Assembly (NCBI RefSeq): GCF_030272615.1
Contig: NC_081409.1
Span: 527,368,291-527,432,290 of the forward strand
From: Cryptomeria japonica
Lineage: Eukaryota; Streptophyta; Pinopsida; Cupressales; Cupressaceae
Direction of reading: 5' to 3'
DNA length: 64,000 nucleotides
Part shown: positions 1 through 10,069 of the stretch, piece after piece
How positions within the stretch are numbered: the stretch's first letter is position 1
How the letters are laid out: the number at the start of each line of letters is the position of its first letter
Notes under the pieces: model-generated
Seen by the model: only the letters and a program-made list of their open reading frames with translations
Database searches by the model: none
Told to the model about the DNA's origin: nothing
Translations under genes and position numbers: made by a program

Positions 1-370
1 GAGAAGAAGAAGAAGGAGGGGGAGGGAGAGGAAGAGAGATCGAATCCAGGACACAATATGACCCCTAACAACATCTAAGGGGTCATAGGGTGTCCCAAGG
101 GATCATATGATGCTATATTATCCCTTAGCACACCATAGGACCTATAACGACACCAAATAGTGTCCTAAGGGGTCATAGAACACCATATGTTGGTGTCCCA
201 AGGGGTCATATGGCATCCTATGACCCCTTAGGACACCATATGGTGTTGTTATGGATCGTATGGTGTCTTAAGAGGTTATATGGTGTCCTAAGGGGTCACA
301 GGACACCATACGACCTCCTAGGAAACAATATGACCTCAATGACACCTAAGGGGTCATATGGTGGGCTAAT
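1..370. repeat. Minisatellite of about 20-bp units in both orientations
   Basis: After a GA-rich first 40 bases, a unit close to AGGGGTCATATGGTGTCCTA recurs about 15 times up to position 370, both directly and as its reverse complement (CCTTAGGACACCATATGACC). The unit is itself partly palindromic around CATATG. No open reading frame or gene is seen. Copies are diverged, so the array is old. Confidence 0.8.
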
Positions 371-1135
371 ACAATGATATATTAAAGTTAAAGTTATGAA
401 TAGAACATCATACAATAGAACATCAGTATTTTAGTTTTGATATAACTAAGTTAGACCATTGTCAGCATAAGAGAGACTCCAAGCAAAAAAACAACGAGGC
501 TTCGCTAAAAACCAAGTGTAAGAGCTTGACCTAACTATAAGAGTACTGCCTAAGTTCTAAAACATATGATGCTATTAAATTTGCAAGGTTATAGGACTGA
601 TCTCGATTGTGACTATAGGAATTACACACTTGATTTCTTTCATGGGTATGTACTGTTCCAAGCCTTTTGACAAGTGATGATCATCATATACTACCCATGC
701 CATGCATACAAAAAACTTTAATTTCTTAGGTGACAGGCATTATGTAACAACATGGGAACTCTCGCATACCCACCACTATCATTCTCCAGGACATCATCTA
801 TGTTACTCTCCCTCTTTCTCTTCCTACCAGTTGTTTCCTTCTGAAAAACATATTGCAGGTACTCTGACTCATCATGTTGCTTTGTTGACACTATTTTCCA
901 CATATGCTCTGCTCATTAAAAACACATTCGAGAAGAATATTGCTGCAGGTTTCCTTGTTTGTCACTGTAATGCACCCGCGGTTCAATTTCAAATCCTATT
1001 CCTCCTATTCAATATACACACACAAATCCATCAGTCAATTTTCTTAGGAGAGAATACATGATAAAAATCAAAGAGGAAGCTGCAGACAAGAAATAAATTC
1101 ACTTACTTCTATAGAAGTGCAAACACAGTTGCAGT
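371..1135. other. A+T-rich DNA with no recognised gene
   Basis: The stretch holds short open frames (for example 702-1061 on the plus strand) whose products show no domain, motif or compositional sign of coding. I see no transposon end or RNA gene. Confidence 0.5.
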
Positions 1136-1365
1136 GGTGTATGGAGGGAGGGAGGGAGAGAAGAAGAGAAAGAGGGATGGGGTATGGAGGAAGGGAGAAG
1201 GGGAGAGAGGGAGGGAGAGAGAGAGGGATGGGGTATGGAGGAAGGGAGAAGGGGAGAGAGAGAGAGAGGTACCTTATATGCGTTTGAGAGGGGGAGACAA
1301 TACACTTATATGTGTATATATATACACTTAATATATATATATATATATACACATATTATACACAC
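1136..1365. repeat. GA-rich minisatellite followed by TA/CA microsatellite
   Basis: A purine-rich block holds a direct repeat of about 50 bp (motif GGGATGGGGTATGGAGGAAGGGAGAAGGGGAGAG, near 1173 and 1226). It is followed by (TA)n and CA-type repeats to 1365. Open frames here on both strands are products of the repeat. Confidence 0.85.
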
Positions 1366-2500
1366 ACCCAAAATTTAAACAATAGTGCGTACGCGTTGTT
1401 TATAGTAAAAAGAGTGCGTACGCGCTTCTTATACCATAAGTACCCCGTACACACTTTTGACTGTTTAGGCTTGGAAATAGGCCTCAATGACAAAGCTATG
1501 GTTTGGAAGTTTGATTTCCCTCCATTTCTCTCATTTTTGATGTGTTTTATTTTATCAACTTGGTTTATCGACTTTGTCATCATCAGGTTTACACTTCATC
1601 AAGTGGGTATTTTTAAAATTGCCACTGTATTTTCACCCATCTTCTGAGCTTTCTAACCATATAATTTTTTTAAAATTTGAACAACAATAACATGTTATTA
1701 TTGAATTTCTTTTACCAGTGTCTCCATAGTTCTCACAGACATAGGTGCACCATTTTTTTAATAACTTTTGATATACTTATCTAAATTTAAAAAACTTAAT
1801 ATATTATTGTAGTGCACTTGATTTTTTATAATTTAAAAAAAAAAATTGTATTTTTGATTTGTTTAGTGCAACTTATGCTTCGCGCACGAACAGGTACCTA
1901 ATTTTCAGGATGTGCTCGATTGGAAAAATCATTTTAAAAAAAATCACTCAACAAAAAATTACAAAAAAATACACATCTTCTAGTGCTCACTCTTACCTAT
2001 CTTTTTGCCAAAGGATTTGTCAAAATACTAAATCTAAATATGACTTTTTTGATGCGCACGTCAGACACTATGTTATGTTTTTCAGAAAAGATCAGGGTCT
2101 ATTTTTCGTGCGCAAAGGATTTGACCCCCTTAATCCTATCCAATTTTGAAAAAATTTAGTACTTTGGAAACTAGATTCAGAGTACTACAATATTTGTTCT
2201 TTGATTATCTTCATATCTTGAGTGGATGACTTTCAAATGTTGCCTCCAAGTTCAGGTTCACCTGATTTCAGAAAAAAAAAGTGTCCACTTATACCCCCCT
2301 TTTTGACCATCATCTTTGTGCACTTACCCTATACATGTTTAATATTTATACATAACATTGGAAACATATAGAATGTAACATTTCAACACATGATCAATTT
2401 AAAGTTCAATTTAAACATAAATTAAACATCTAACTTTTACAAAAGAAACTTATAATTAAATACAACATTTAGAAATATAAATTTAAACATTCAAACTTTT
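1366..2500. other. A+T-rich DNA with no recognised gene
   Basis: The block contains a short direct duplication of AGTGCGTACGCG (near 1384 and 1411) and otherwise A+T-rich sequence with T and A homopolymers. The plus-strand open frame 1859-2149 shows no domain. It may be an old element remnant, but I see no diagnostic ends. Confidence 0.45.
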
Positions 2501-2502
2501 AC

Positions 2503-2504
2503 GT

Positions 2505-2541
<37 letters not shown>

Positions 2542-2777
2542 AATTTGAGATACGAGTTAGAGAGAGAATATATAATGAGAGATATAGAGTAGGTAATGAT
2601 AGAGAGAGGGTAATGAAAGAGAGAGAGGGTAACGTGTGTGTGAGAGAGAGAGAGGGGTAATGTGTGTGTGAGAGAGAGAGGGAGAGAGAGCGGGTAATGT
2701 GCGTGTGTGAGAGAGAGAGGGGGTAATGAGAGATTGCGAGAGATAGAGAGAGTGTAATAACAGAGAGGGTAACGTGT

Positions 2778-2860
<83 letters not shown>
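2503..2860. repeat. Compound GA/GT microsatellite
   Basis: Long (GA)n tracts, a G run, (GT)n tracts and interspersed GGGTAATG motifs fill about 360 bp. The 126-codon open frame on the minus strand is a translation of this repeat (Leu-Ser and Thr-His runs) and is not a gene. Confidence 0.95.
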
Positions 2861-2862
<2 letters not shown>

Positions 2863-2878
2863 TTATTGTTGATTTTCA

Positions 2879-3085
2879 TCTAGGGTTTATTGTTCGTTAA
2901 TTTTTTAGGGTTTGTTGTTCATTTATTTTCTAGGGTTTTTTGTTCATTTTTTTTGTCTAGGGTTTATTGTTCATTTTTTTGTAAGGTTTTTTGTTCGTTT
3001 ATTTTCTATCTAGGGTTTATTGTTTGTTTTTCTGTCCAGGGTTTATTGTCTATTTTTTGTGTCTAATGTTTATTGTTTGTTTACG
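2879..3085. repeat. Tandem repeat of TAGGGTTTATTGTTCATTTTTT type
   Basis: About eight diverged units of 23-33 bp, each starting with TAGGGTTT and continuing TTGTTCATTTTTT, run in direct orientation. The TAGGGTTT core equals the plant telomere heptamer register (TTTAGGG), but the spacer makes it a separate minisatellite. Confidence 0.75.
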
Positions 3086-3838
3086 TTTTTGTTTTTTGTT
3101 TTTTCCTACGTTTTAAGTTTTTACTATTTTTTACTTTTCATGATTTTTGCAATATTTAAAAACTAAAAACTATTTTAAACATGAAATTAAATAAAATAAA
3201 AAATGATTTTCAAACTTTAAAACACTACAATTAAAAAATAACAATAAATTAATATTTTTTATGAAAAAAAAATAAATATAAAAAACAAAACTACGTACCT
3301 AGAAGGAGGTAAAAAATGGTCTGGGGGGGTCTGTTGGGATGAAAAAAAGGTACCCGTGCTCCTCTGAAATGTTTACCCATTTTTGAAGCAGTGAAAATGA
3401 TGGAAAATGGATTAAAATAAATAAATAAATAAATACATTCAAAAAACGGGCCCCGTTTTTTACAAATTGGGCACTCGATTTGTAAAAATCGGGTGCTCGT
3501 TTAGCTCTGGGCACTTGAACCAAAACGAGAACACATTTTTGAAAAGCGTGCACCCATTTTTGAACACCTCGAGAACCCGAAGCGAAACGGGTGCTCGATT
3601 TGTAAAAGTTGGGCACCCGTTTCTAGCGGGCTCTTTTCCCAACCCGCAGACTTCCTCGGGATTGGGATCCAGCTTTGTGCATTTACCCAATGCTTTAAAT
3701 CACATTGTCTCAAAGAGGGAAAAAATGTAGACACTAAAAATTGGTTATCACCTACGTTCTTCATTTTTAACCTAATCGCGTGTATAGTCTTCATTATTCA
3801 CGCGATGTTGTCTCGCTTCTCCTTTCCCATTTTTAGTC
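3086..3838. other. A+T-rich block, then a segment with short internal repeats
   Basis: Up to 3290 the sequence is A+T-rich. From 3440 to 3660 short motifs recur (TCGATTTGTAAAA, GGGTGCTCG, CACCCATTTTTGAA), some inverted. Overlapping open frames on both strands follow from this repetition. No protein family is recognised. Confidence 0.45.
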
Positions 3839-4480
3839 TTGATGATATCATTTTCTCCCCATTTCAAGTTTATGATATTATTTTGTCCTTTGATTCATAC
3901 TTTTGGCATCAGTTCATTCCCTTGTCAATTTTGCAACATCAGTTTGCCTAATTTTATCTCTATTAGGTCATTCTGCTCCCGTTTTGGTCCTCCCACTTCG
4001 TCCTTAGCATTTTCTTTCCCAATGATATTAGTTTCTCCCCATTTTAAGTCTGGGATTTCATTTTGTTCTCAGCCTTATCCTCTTGGCACTAGTTTATTCC
4101 CCTCTCAATCTGGTGATGTCGATTTTTTCCCTAAACTTGCTTCGATTAGGTCATTTTGCTTCTTTTTTGGTCCTGTAGCTTCCTGCTTCCCATTTTCTAT
4201 CCTATGGCATCATTTTCTCCCAATTCCTATTTTATGGCATCATTTTGACCTCTTCTCCAGCCCCATGCTATCACATTTGTCTCTTTTCTACCCGTTGATA
4301 TGCTTTGACACAATTTACCTGCTTTTACTCGGTTTTACCCACTTTCACCTAATTTTCCCATTTTCGCTCAATTCTTCCCATTTTCGCTCAATTCTTCCCA
4401 TTTTCTATCCGGACCATCCCAATTATTCCCAGTTTCACCCATTTTGACCAAAATTGACTTAATTTGACCTAATTAAGGTA
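3839..4480. repeat. Degenerate tandem repeat with a unit of about 180 bp
   Basis: Two units (about 3839-4018 and 4020-4200) align along their length, with shared landmarks GATATTA/CATTTTCTCCCCATTT, GGCA(T/C)(C/T)AGTT(C/T)ATTCCC and ATTAGGTCATT(C/T)TGCT. Shorter pieces (CATTTTCTCCCAATTCC; TTCGCTCAATTCTTCCCATT twice) follow. The 202-codon plus-strand frame across it is Phe- and Ser-rich and has no domain. Such pyrimidine-rich tracts occur in LTR-element leaders, but no element ends were found. Confidence 0.55.
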
Positions 4481-7020
4481 TCTGGATGCTAGTTTGACTA
4501 ATTTGCCCTTTTCGTATTAATTAATTGTTTAATTAATTAAGCCTCCTTTTACTAATTATTCTTCTTATTCTTTTAATCTTTCATCATTTAACCATCTCCT
4601 TTTTCAATATTAATTAAATAATTTATATTATTTAATTAATTTTGAATTCACACTTTAATTAAATGATTTTAATTATTTAATTAAATGTTCAATTTGTATC
4701 TCCCATAATTGAATAATTTGAACTTAAATTATTTAATTAGCTAATCGTGTCATAATTAAATAAATATCTTTATTAATTTAATTATTTTTCCTAATTATCC
4801 TCCTAATTTTAGAAAATGGCAACAATATCATAGATATTTTATGGGATTTTCCCTACTATCCTCTTTGATTTTCTAAAATCCTTCTTTTTGGAGATATCTC
4901 ATTATATCTTAATTTTGAATTTGAAAATGAGGCATGCATCCTCAATTTTTTTTTTCTTCTTTTTCTCCACTTTTTCCTCATCACCTTCATCCTTCCTTGA
5001 ATGGCAGCTCTGCCATGTGTTTCATTCAGGTTCGTCCATCTCGTTGAGTCTTCGATTTTCTATAAATTGGGACTTATGTTTCAATCAATGGATCTAACTT
5101 CCGAGTAATTTTATTTTGTCAATTGTTTAATCATCTAGTATTGCTATTCTATCCAATCGTCTAATCATCTAATTTAATAGTTTCATTTAGGTGAATTGAT
5201 TTAATCTTAGAATCATACTTTCAAGTTATCCTTGCTATCACCCTTGCTTTCATTCATACTTGCACCTCCATAATGAGAGCGACATCAAATTAGAGGAGAA
5301 AGAAAGAACAATGGAGCCACATTGAAGGAATGGTGATGTATTCATTTAATTCTCATGTTTCATTTCAATGTCTCTATCAAGGTAGGATTATGATAGATTA
5401 GCATAGTTGGTACAAAAGTTTGCAGTGTGCTTAAGATTATGCTTTGGTTTGATTTCTCTAACCGTCTAACCTCCAGATCTTTTCCTGATCTACATCTGCC
5501 ATTAAGAATCCCTTGCTTCTTTGAAGCATTCACAGACACAACTAAGTAAAACCCATTTGGAAGAGTGTTTAGAATAAAATGTTCCTCGAACTTTAGGAAA
5601 AGCTGGCCACTCCCCCCCTTCCCACTTTATGAAGAAAGCTCTCTCCTTTATTATCAATGCATAAGGATAAAATGCAACTAGGGTAGGTGTCGGTACAAAC
5701 CTTTTTTGGATTCTTCTATACTCCATTCTCTTTAGGCCTCCAAAAATTATGCTCAATGTCCTTGAAGCTACCCAAATGATCAATATACATCCCCATGAAG
5801 CCCTTTTTTTTTTTTTCAAAAACCTCTTGGTTTGTTCATGGTTCACATCCTCCCAAGCTCTTCTTAGAGGGTGCCAAGCTTTGCTCTGATAGCCTGAGTG
5901 CCCCACCAGACCTAGAGGCCCACACTTGGTTTAGCCTTTGTGAAACCCTAGCGATATCCTTGCGACACCATAATCAAAAGTGAACTTGTTGTATTTATAA
6001 AAAAAATCTTATATTTAGAATTTGATTATTTTTATGGAATATTTTAGGATATTATTTAAAAATGGACAAAAATTAATTTTGAAGTTGAATAAAAAGACCA
6101 AAAACTATTTTCTTAATTTAAAATGAAAAGTTTTTTTTATGTGGTAGATTTTTCTTAGAAAGATTAAAAAGATCTCATCAAATAAGTTGTTATCTAAGTT
6201 AGAATCTTTTTATCTTAATAATAAATGTTTTTTATTAAACCATTTATTATTGAGAGAATTGTTGTAAAATTTCTTCCCTGTTATATTTTATGTTATATTT
6301 TATATTGTATGATCATCACCAAATCAAGATGAATATTTAGCATGTCTCCTTCTTCCAAGACCTACTAACTCTTATGAAAGGTTGTATAAGTTAAATATTT
6401 TTCACTCTAAAGACTTTGAATGCTTAGAGAGACTTAAATTAATACATTTTCTTTCTAAGTATGTTTTGTCCTAAATAATTTTAGGATTGTTTAATGGAAT
6501 AATTCAATATATACCATTCAATATTTTATTATGATTCAAATTATAAAGATAGAAAAAAAAGAGTTTGTTAAGTTGGTGTAAGTAGAGCCAATTAGTTTGG
6601 AAGATCCAGATTGTAATATGGCTCTAATAATATTCTTCCTCAAGAATAATTTGTTAAAAGACTAAAAATTGTTTTATAATTTACTTAAATTATACAACAC
6701 ATAAGTGTTAGGATTATATCTTAGATTTATCTAGTTCAAATTTTTAATTTTTTGAATATGTCATATATCTTATTAAAAGGCTTCTATCCAAGAACTCTAA
6801 TAAGAAAATATAAATAATTAATAGTAATATTAGGGAATGTGTCTTTTTTAGACTCACATGAATTGATCTATTTACCTCTTATAGCTCTTCTTAAGAGATT
6901 GATAGAAACAAAATGTTTATTCCATGATTGTCCTTAGCAAAATTGCCCCTTAGGATTCCTTGTTGCCATTAGAAGGGAGTATTACTTAGGATAAAATTAA
7001 ATACATGTAGGTAACTATCT
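4481..7020. other. A+T-rich intergenic DNA
   Basis: About 2.5 kb of A+T-rich sequence with TTAATTAA-type runs (4500-4800) and a T run at 5808. A minus-strand open frame at 5502-5906 shows no recognisable domain. I see no RNA gene, no element ends with target duplications, and no convincing exon. Confidence 0.5.
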
Positions 7021-7027
7021 TGAAGGT

Positions 7028-7405
7028 GAAATACTAAATATACATCATTCTATCTATCTCTCTATCTCTCTCTATCTCTCTATATCACTCTATTTATATA
7101 TTTCTCTCTTCTGCTCTGTCTCTCTATCTCCACCTATCTATCTATCTCACTCTACCTCTCCCCCTCTCTCTATCTCCTTATATCTCTATCTCTCTATCAT
7201 AGTGCCACATATATCTCCCTTTCTCCCTCTCCCGCTGTATCTATCTTATTTCTTCCTCTCTATCTCTCCTTCTCCCTTACCTAGATCTCTTTCTCTCTAT
7301 CTCTCTCTATCTTTACTCTCTCTCTCTACCTCTATGTCTATATTTCTATCTATATCTATATCTATATCTATATCTCTCCCTCTCCCTCTCCCTCTCCCCT
7401 TCTAT
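7028..7405. repeat. TCTA/TC microsatellite block
   Basis: Almost continuous TCTATCTC, CTCTCC and TATC repeats fill about 375 bp. The plus-strand frame 7202-7459 encodes only Ser, Leu, Ile and Pro runs from this repeat. Confidence 0.95.
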
Positions 7406-7679
7406 CTCTATCTCTACTTTCATCAACTCCAAACTAATCACACTATTGAGAGAAAATAATACCATGAGAATGAATATTTACATTTTGAAAAAACTAATGA
7501 ACCAATATATAATTGCATTAAACCATTCAAAATGGGCACACGACTAAGTCGAAACCATAACAAATATTTATATCCTGTTAAGTTGAGTATTAGCAATTAT
7601 CAGCCACATATAGAAAATTCAATTAAATTTATACTAGCTGTTGAGATGGGAGGCTGCAACGCCACCTTATCATCCTCTA

Positions 7680-7950
7680 ATGGCTTGCGTGATCACCGGC
7701 AGCGCTTTTGCTGGCACCTCAATTCTGTCAATAGTCGCCAAATTCAACCATACCCAACTGCGAACAACAAAATGTTTGAGTGCGAGGAGACGCCAGAGAC
7801 TTAGTGTATCGAACACTGTGGAGAACATCCCAGAAAGTTCCAGTTCGAGTGAAGTAGCAGACAAGGATTCTTCATCCTCAGTGCTTACCCCGCGCTCTTT
7901 CACTTCACTAATTACGAGCTCTAACATTCGGAAAGCCCTCGAGGGTATCG
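7680..7950 (+). CDS. Putative first exon of a host nuclear gene with a transit-peptide-like N terminus
   Basis: From ATG at 7680 the frame encodes about 90 residues starting MACVITGSAFAGTSIL. It is rich in Ser, Thr, Arg and Lys with few acidic residues before residue 45, then an acidic Ser-rich linker (SSSSSEVADKDSSSS). This composition fits a plastid or mitochondrial targeting peptide. The exon would end at a GT donor at 7945-7946 or 7951-7952, both in phase 1. A CCTTATCATCC motif (an I-box core, GATAAG, on the other strand) lies just upstream of the ATG. Codon use looks less A+T-biased than the flanks. The frame can also be opened at a TTG at 7641, but the ATG is the more likely start. I do not recognise the family; the rest of the gene is not seen. 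It could be a pseudogene fragment. Confidence 0.4.
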
Positions 7951-8209
7951 GTACGCTAATATTTGCTTTTCATCTCTTTCTTTTTCTTAGCAGCTATTAT
8001 TGAAATTGAAGGCTTCTAGCCCTTATCCAAAATTTATTGGTGGGAATGAAGCGAAATAGAGTTCATACACCCTCGTGCGTTGACATAAAAATATCCTTAG
8101 CCTGGGGGAAATTTAAGAACAAAATTGTTGGGCTTTAGTGTTGCAGGTAAAGATTCATTTTTCCTCTTGTATGAATATATTCTTTAGTTCCCTGGAATCT
8201 GTCTTGCAG

Positions 8210-8259
8210 TAAAAAGAGGAGTTGCTGCCCTTCCATGGTACTTCATTTTGTCATTGTCG
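8210..8259 (+). CDS. Putative second exon of the same gene
   Basis: A good acceptor (CTGTCTTGCAG, ending 8209) is followed by 50 nt that are open in the phase left by exon 1 and end at a GT donor (8260-8261). It encodes VKRGVAALPWYFILSLS, basic then hydrophobic, like the start of a membrane segment. The phase match and both splice signals support the call; the short length weakens it. Later exons are not recognisable before the transposon at 9.5 kb. Confidence 0.3.
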
Positions 8260-8261
8260 GT

Positions 8262-9269
8262 ATTCTAGAATTCGATTCCTAAGAGTTTTGTATTTGATTG
8301 TAATTAATGTATTTGTTATTTTGAATTTCTGGAATTTGTCCATTCCTGGTGGGTGGAGGGGTGAATCAGGGGCTTACATCAAAGAAACCCAGGTGTAAAC
8401 CGAGTGGGCTGTGCTTAGGTAAGTGTGTCCTGTACGATTGCCACGCTTTTGCCAGGGCGGTCAAGCATCGACCCAAGCTATTTAATATGTTAGTATTTAT
8501 ACTAAATGCGAGAGCTTGTAAGTTTGTTAAACAGGTGTTAGCAGGACAGGAATTGACTTGTGTAATATTGTTAAATGTAGGTTCATATGGAAGGATTTGT
8601 GTACAGATAATGGGCATTTTCATGAATTATAAGTGTTTATATTACCAGTGCTAGCAAATTTGCTTAATGATTTCCTTAACATCTAATTTATTCTGACTTT
8701 GAGAGAGAGTACGATCTCTTAACATTTAATAGAATAGAATAGAATTTTTAACATCCATGAGACCAAAGATAGTCAATGGGATGGCATGTCTAGATTGTCT
8801 AGCTTTCAGATTTACACAAAGACTACTAATAAGCTTGGTGATGAGCTCCCTAATTTTCCCAACTTTAGTCTCTTTGAACAACTCTTGCAATGAAGTAGCC
8901 ACTAAAGTATTAGCATACTTGGCTTGAATATCATAGCAAGCTTTGCACTCAGAAATAAAGTCCTCCTTAGATTCAACTGCCCCTGTTGTGCAAAAGATAA
9001 AACCCTTTCTTCCCATTCTTCTTTAGGTCATTTCTACCTACCTGTTTCACAATGAAAATGGTGCGAGCTAGTTGTCAATTGAGCCATAAGAATAAGAGTG
9101 TTTGTACGGGAGTGAAAACCAGGATGGAAACTTGGGAATGCAAAAAAGAAACATGCTAAATCATGAATTTGGAGATCCTTTGATGGCATTAGCAAAATGT
9201 TTGATATTTAGAAGGGGTTCTACATATTAAAATAATATTCTACTATTTAGTTATAATAGTTAAATAAGT
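8262..9269. other. Intron-like or intergenic DNA
   Basis: If the two exons are real, this is the start of a long second intron. A minus-strand open frame of 96 codons (8726-9016) has a balanced composition but no motif I know. Nothing else is supported. Confidence 0.4.
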
Positions 9270-9460
9270 TGTTAGGATAAACTTTAGGAATATTCTTTAT
9301 TCTTTTAGTTTTTATTTGTTTTTCTTATTTGTCGATTTTATCCTTATCGGATAAATCATTTGTAACTCTTATTTAAGAAGTCTTTCACTCCTTTGTTAAT
9401 ATTGATATCTTGGTAATCATTTTCTATGTCATTACTTTTCGTAATATGGTATCAAATTTT
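9270..9460 (+). mobile_element. Possible short LTR and primer-binding site of an interrupted plus-strand element
   Basis: TGTTAGGATAAAC at 9270 begins a 178-bp A+T-rich segment with TATTTAAG near its end. It is followed at about 9449 by TGGTATCAAA, which resembles the tRNA-Met primer site TGGTATCAGAGC. Copia-1 inserted just downstream, so the rest of the putative element would continue after 15.64 kb. I found no second LTR. Confidence 0.25.
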
Positions 9461-9493
9461 GGGGTTTGAAGGAACCTTGGTATTGGTGACGGA

Positions 9494-9498
9494 GAAAT
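9494..9498. repeat. Target-site duplication of Copia-1, left
   Basis: GAAAT abuts the left LTR and is matched exactly by GAAAT at 15639-15643 after the right LTR. This fixes the element boundaries. Confidence 0.9.
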
Positions 9499-9924
9499 TG
9501 TTAAAATCCGAGAAACAGATTACAACCCAGAATTAAATTGAAAGAGATAGATCAAATAAACTGTAAATGCAAATGAAATAAACAACATAACAATGATACC
9601 GAGAGAAAACTGATGTGAAGTGCTCCAAGACAAAATAGCATCATAGTACTATCTCCAACTATATATGAAAATACAAGCAAGGTAGCATGTTTATATAGAC
9701 TCAAGAGAGGGGTGGAGGTGGCAATACCGGCCAATGAGGAGAGACCACCATGATGGTCTAAACATACTAAATGCACCTCCTCATAGCATGCCGATACCTC
9801 AATACCCACTTGTCTTAAGTAAACATGATTTATTAACCTAAGCAAGCTTAATTAAAGTGTAAGAAAAACCTAGGAAAGGGGAAAATAATAAACCCAACTA
9901 GGAAAATAAAAACCTACACTAACA
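9499..9924 (-). repeat. Copia-1 3' LTR
   Basis: 426 bp, TGTTAAAATC...CACTAACA on the plus strand. In minus orientation a TATATAAA promoter motif lies at about 9690-9699. It is nearly identical to 15213-15638. Confidence 0.93.
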
Positions 9925-9936
9925 CCCCCCCTTAAG
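9925..9936 (-). promoter_or_regulatory. Copia-1 polypurine tract
   Basis: Read on the minus strand this is CTTAAGGGGGGG immediately before the 3' LTR, the expected plus-strand DNA primer site. Confidence 0.8.
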
Positions 9937-10069
9937 CATAGCTTAGGTGGGTGAAAATATGGGTTTTGGCAAATGAAGCTTGATGAGGTACCCATGTACA
10001 TAGTCCTCCCCCCCAACAAAGGAGAGTACACCCCCCCCAGAATAGAGAGAGAAAAAAAAAGAACTAAGA

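Noticed and set aside
1068-1352. Overlapping open frames on both strands
   Set aside because: They translate GA, TA and CA repeats; the products are Ser/Leu/Pro or Gly/Arg/Glu runs.
2499-2879. 126-codon minus-strand frame
   Set aside because: Pure translation of the GA/GT microsatellite.
5883-5900. GCTCTGATAGCCTGAG as a tRNA-Met primer-binding site
   Set aside because: It matches only the first nine bases of GCTCTGATACCA, and no LTR lies next to it.
8726-9016. 96-codon minus-strand frame with balanced composition
   Set aside because: No motif, no splice or promoter context and no similarity that I recognise; kept as a remark only.
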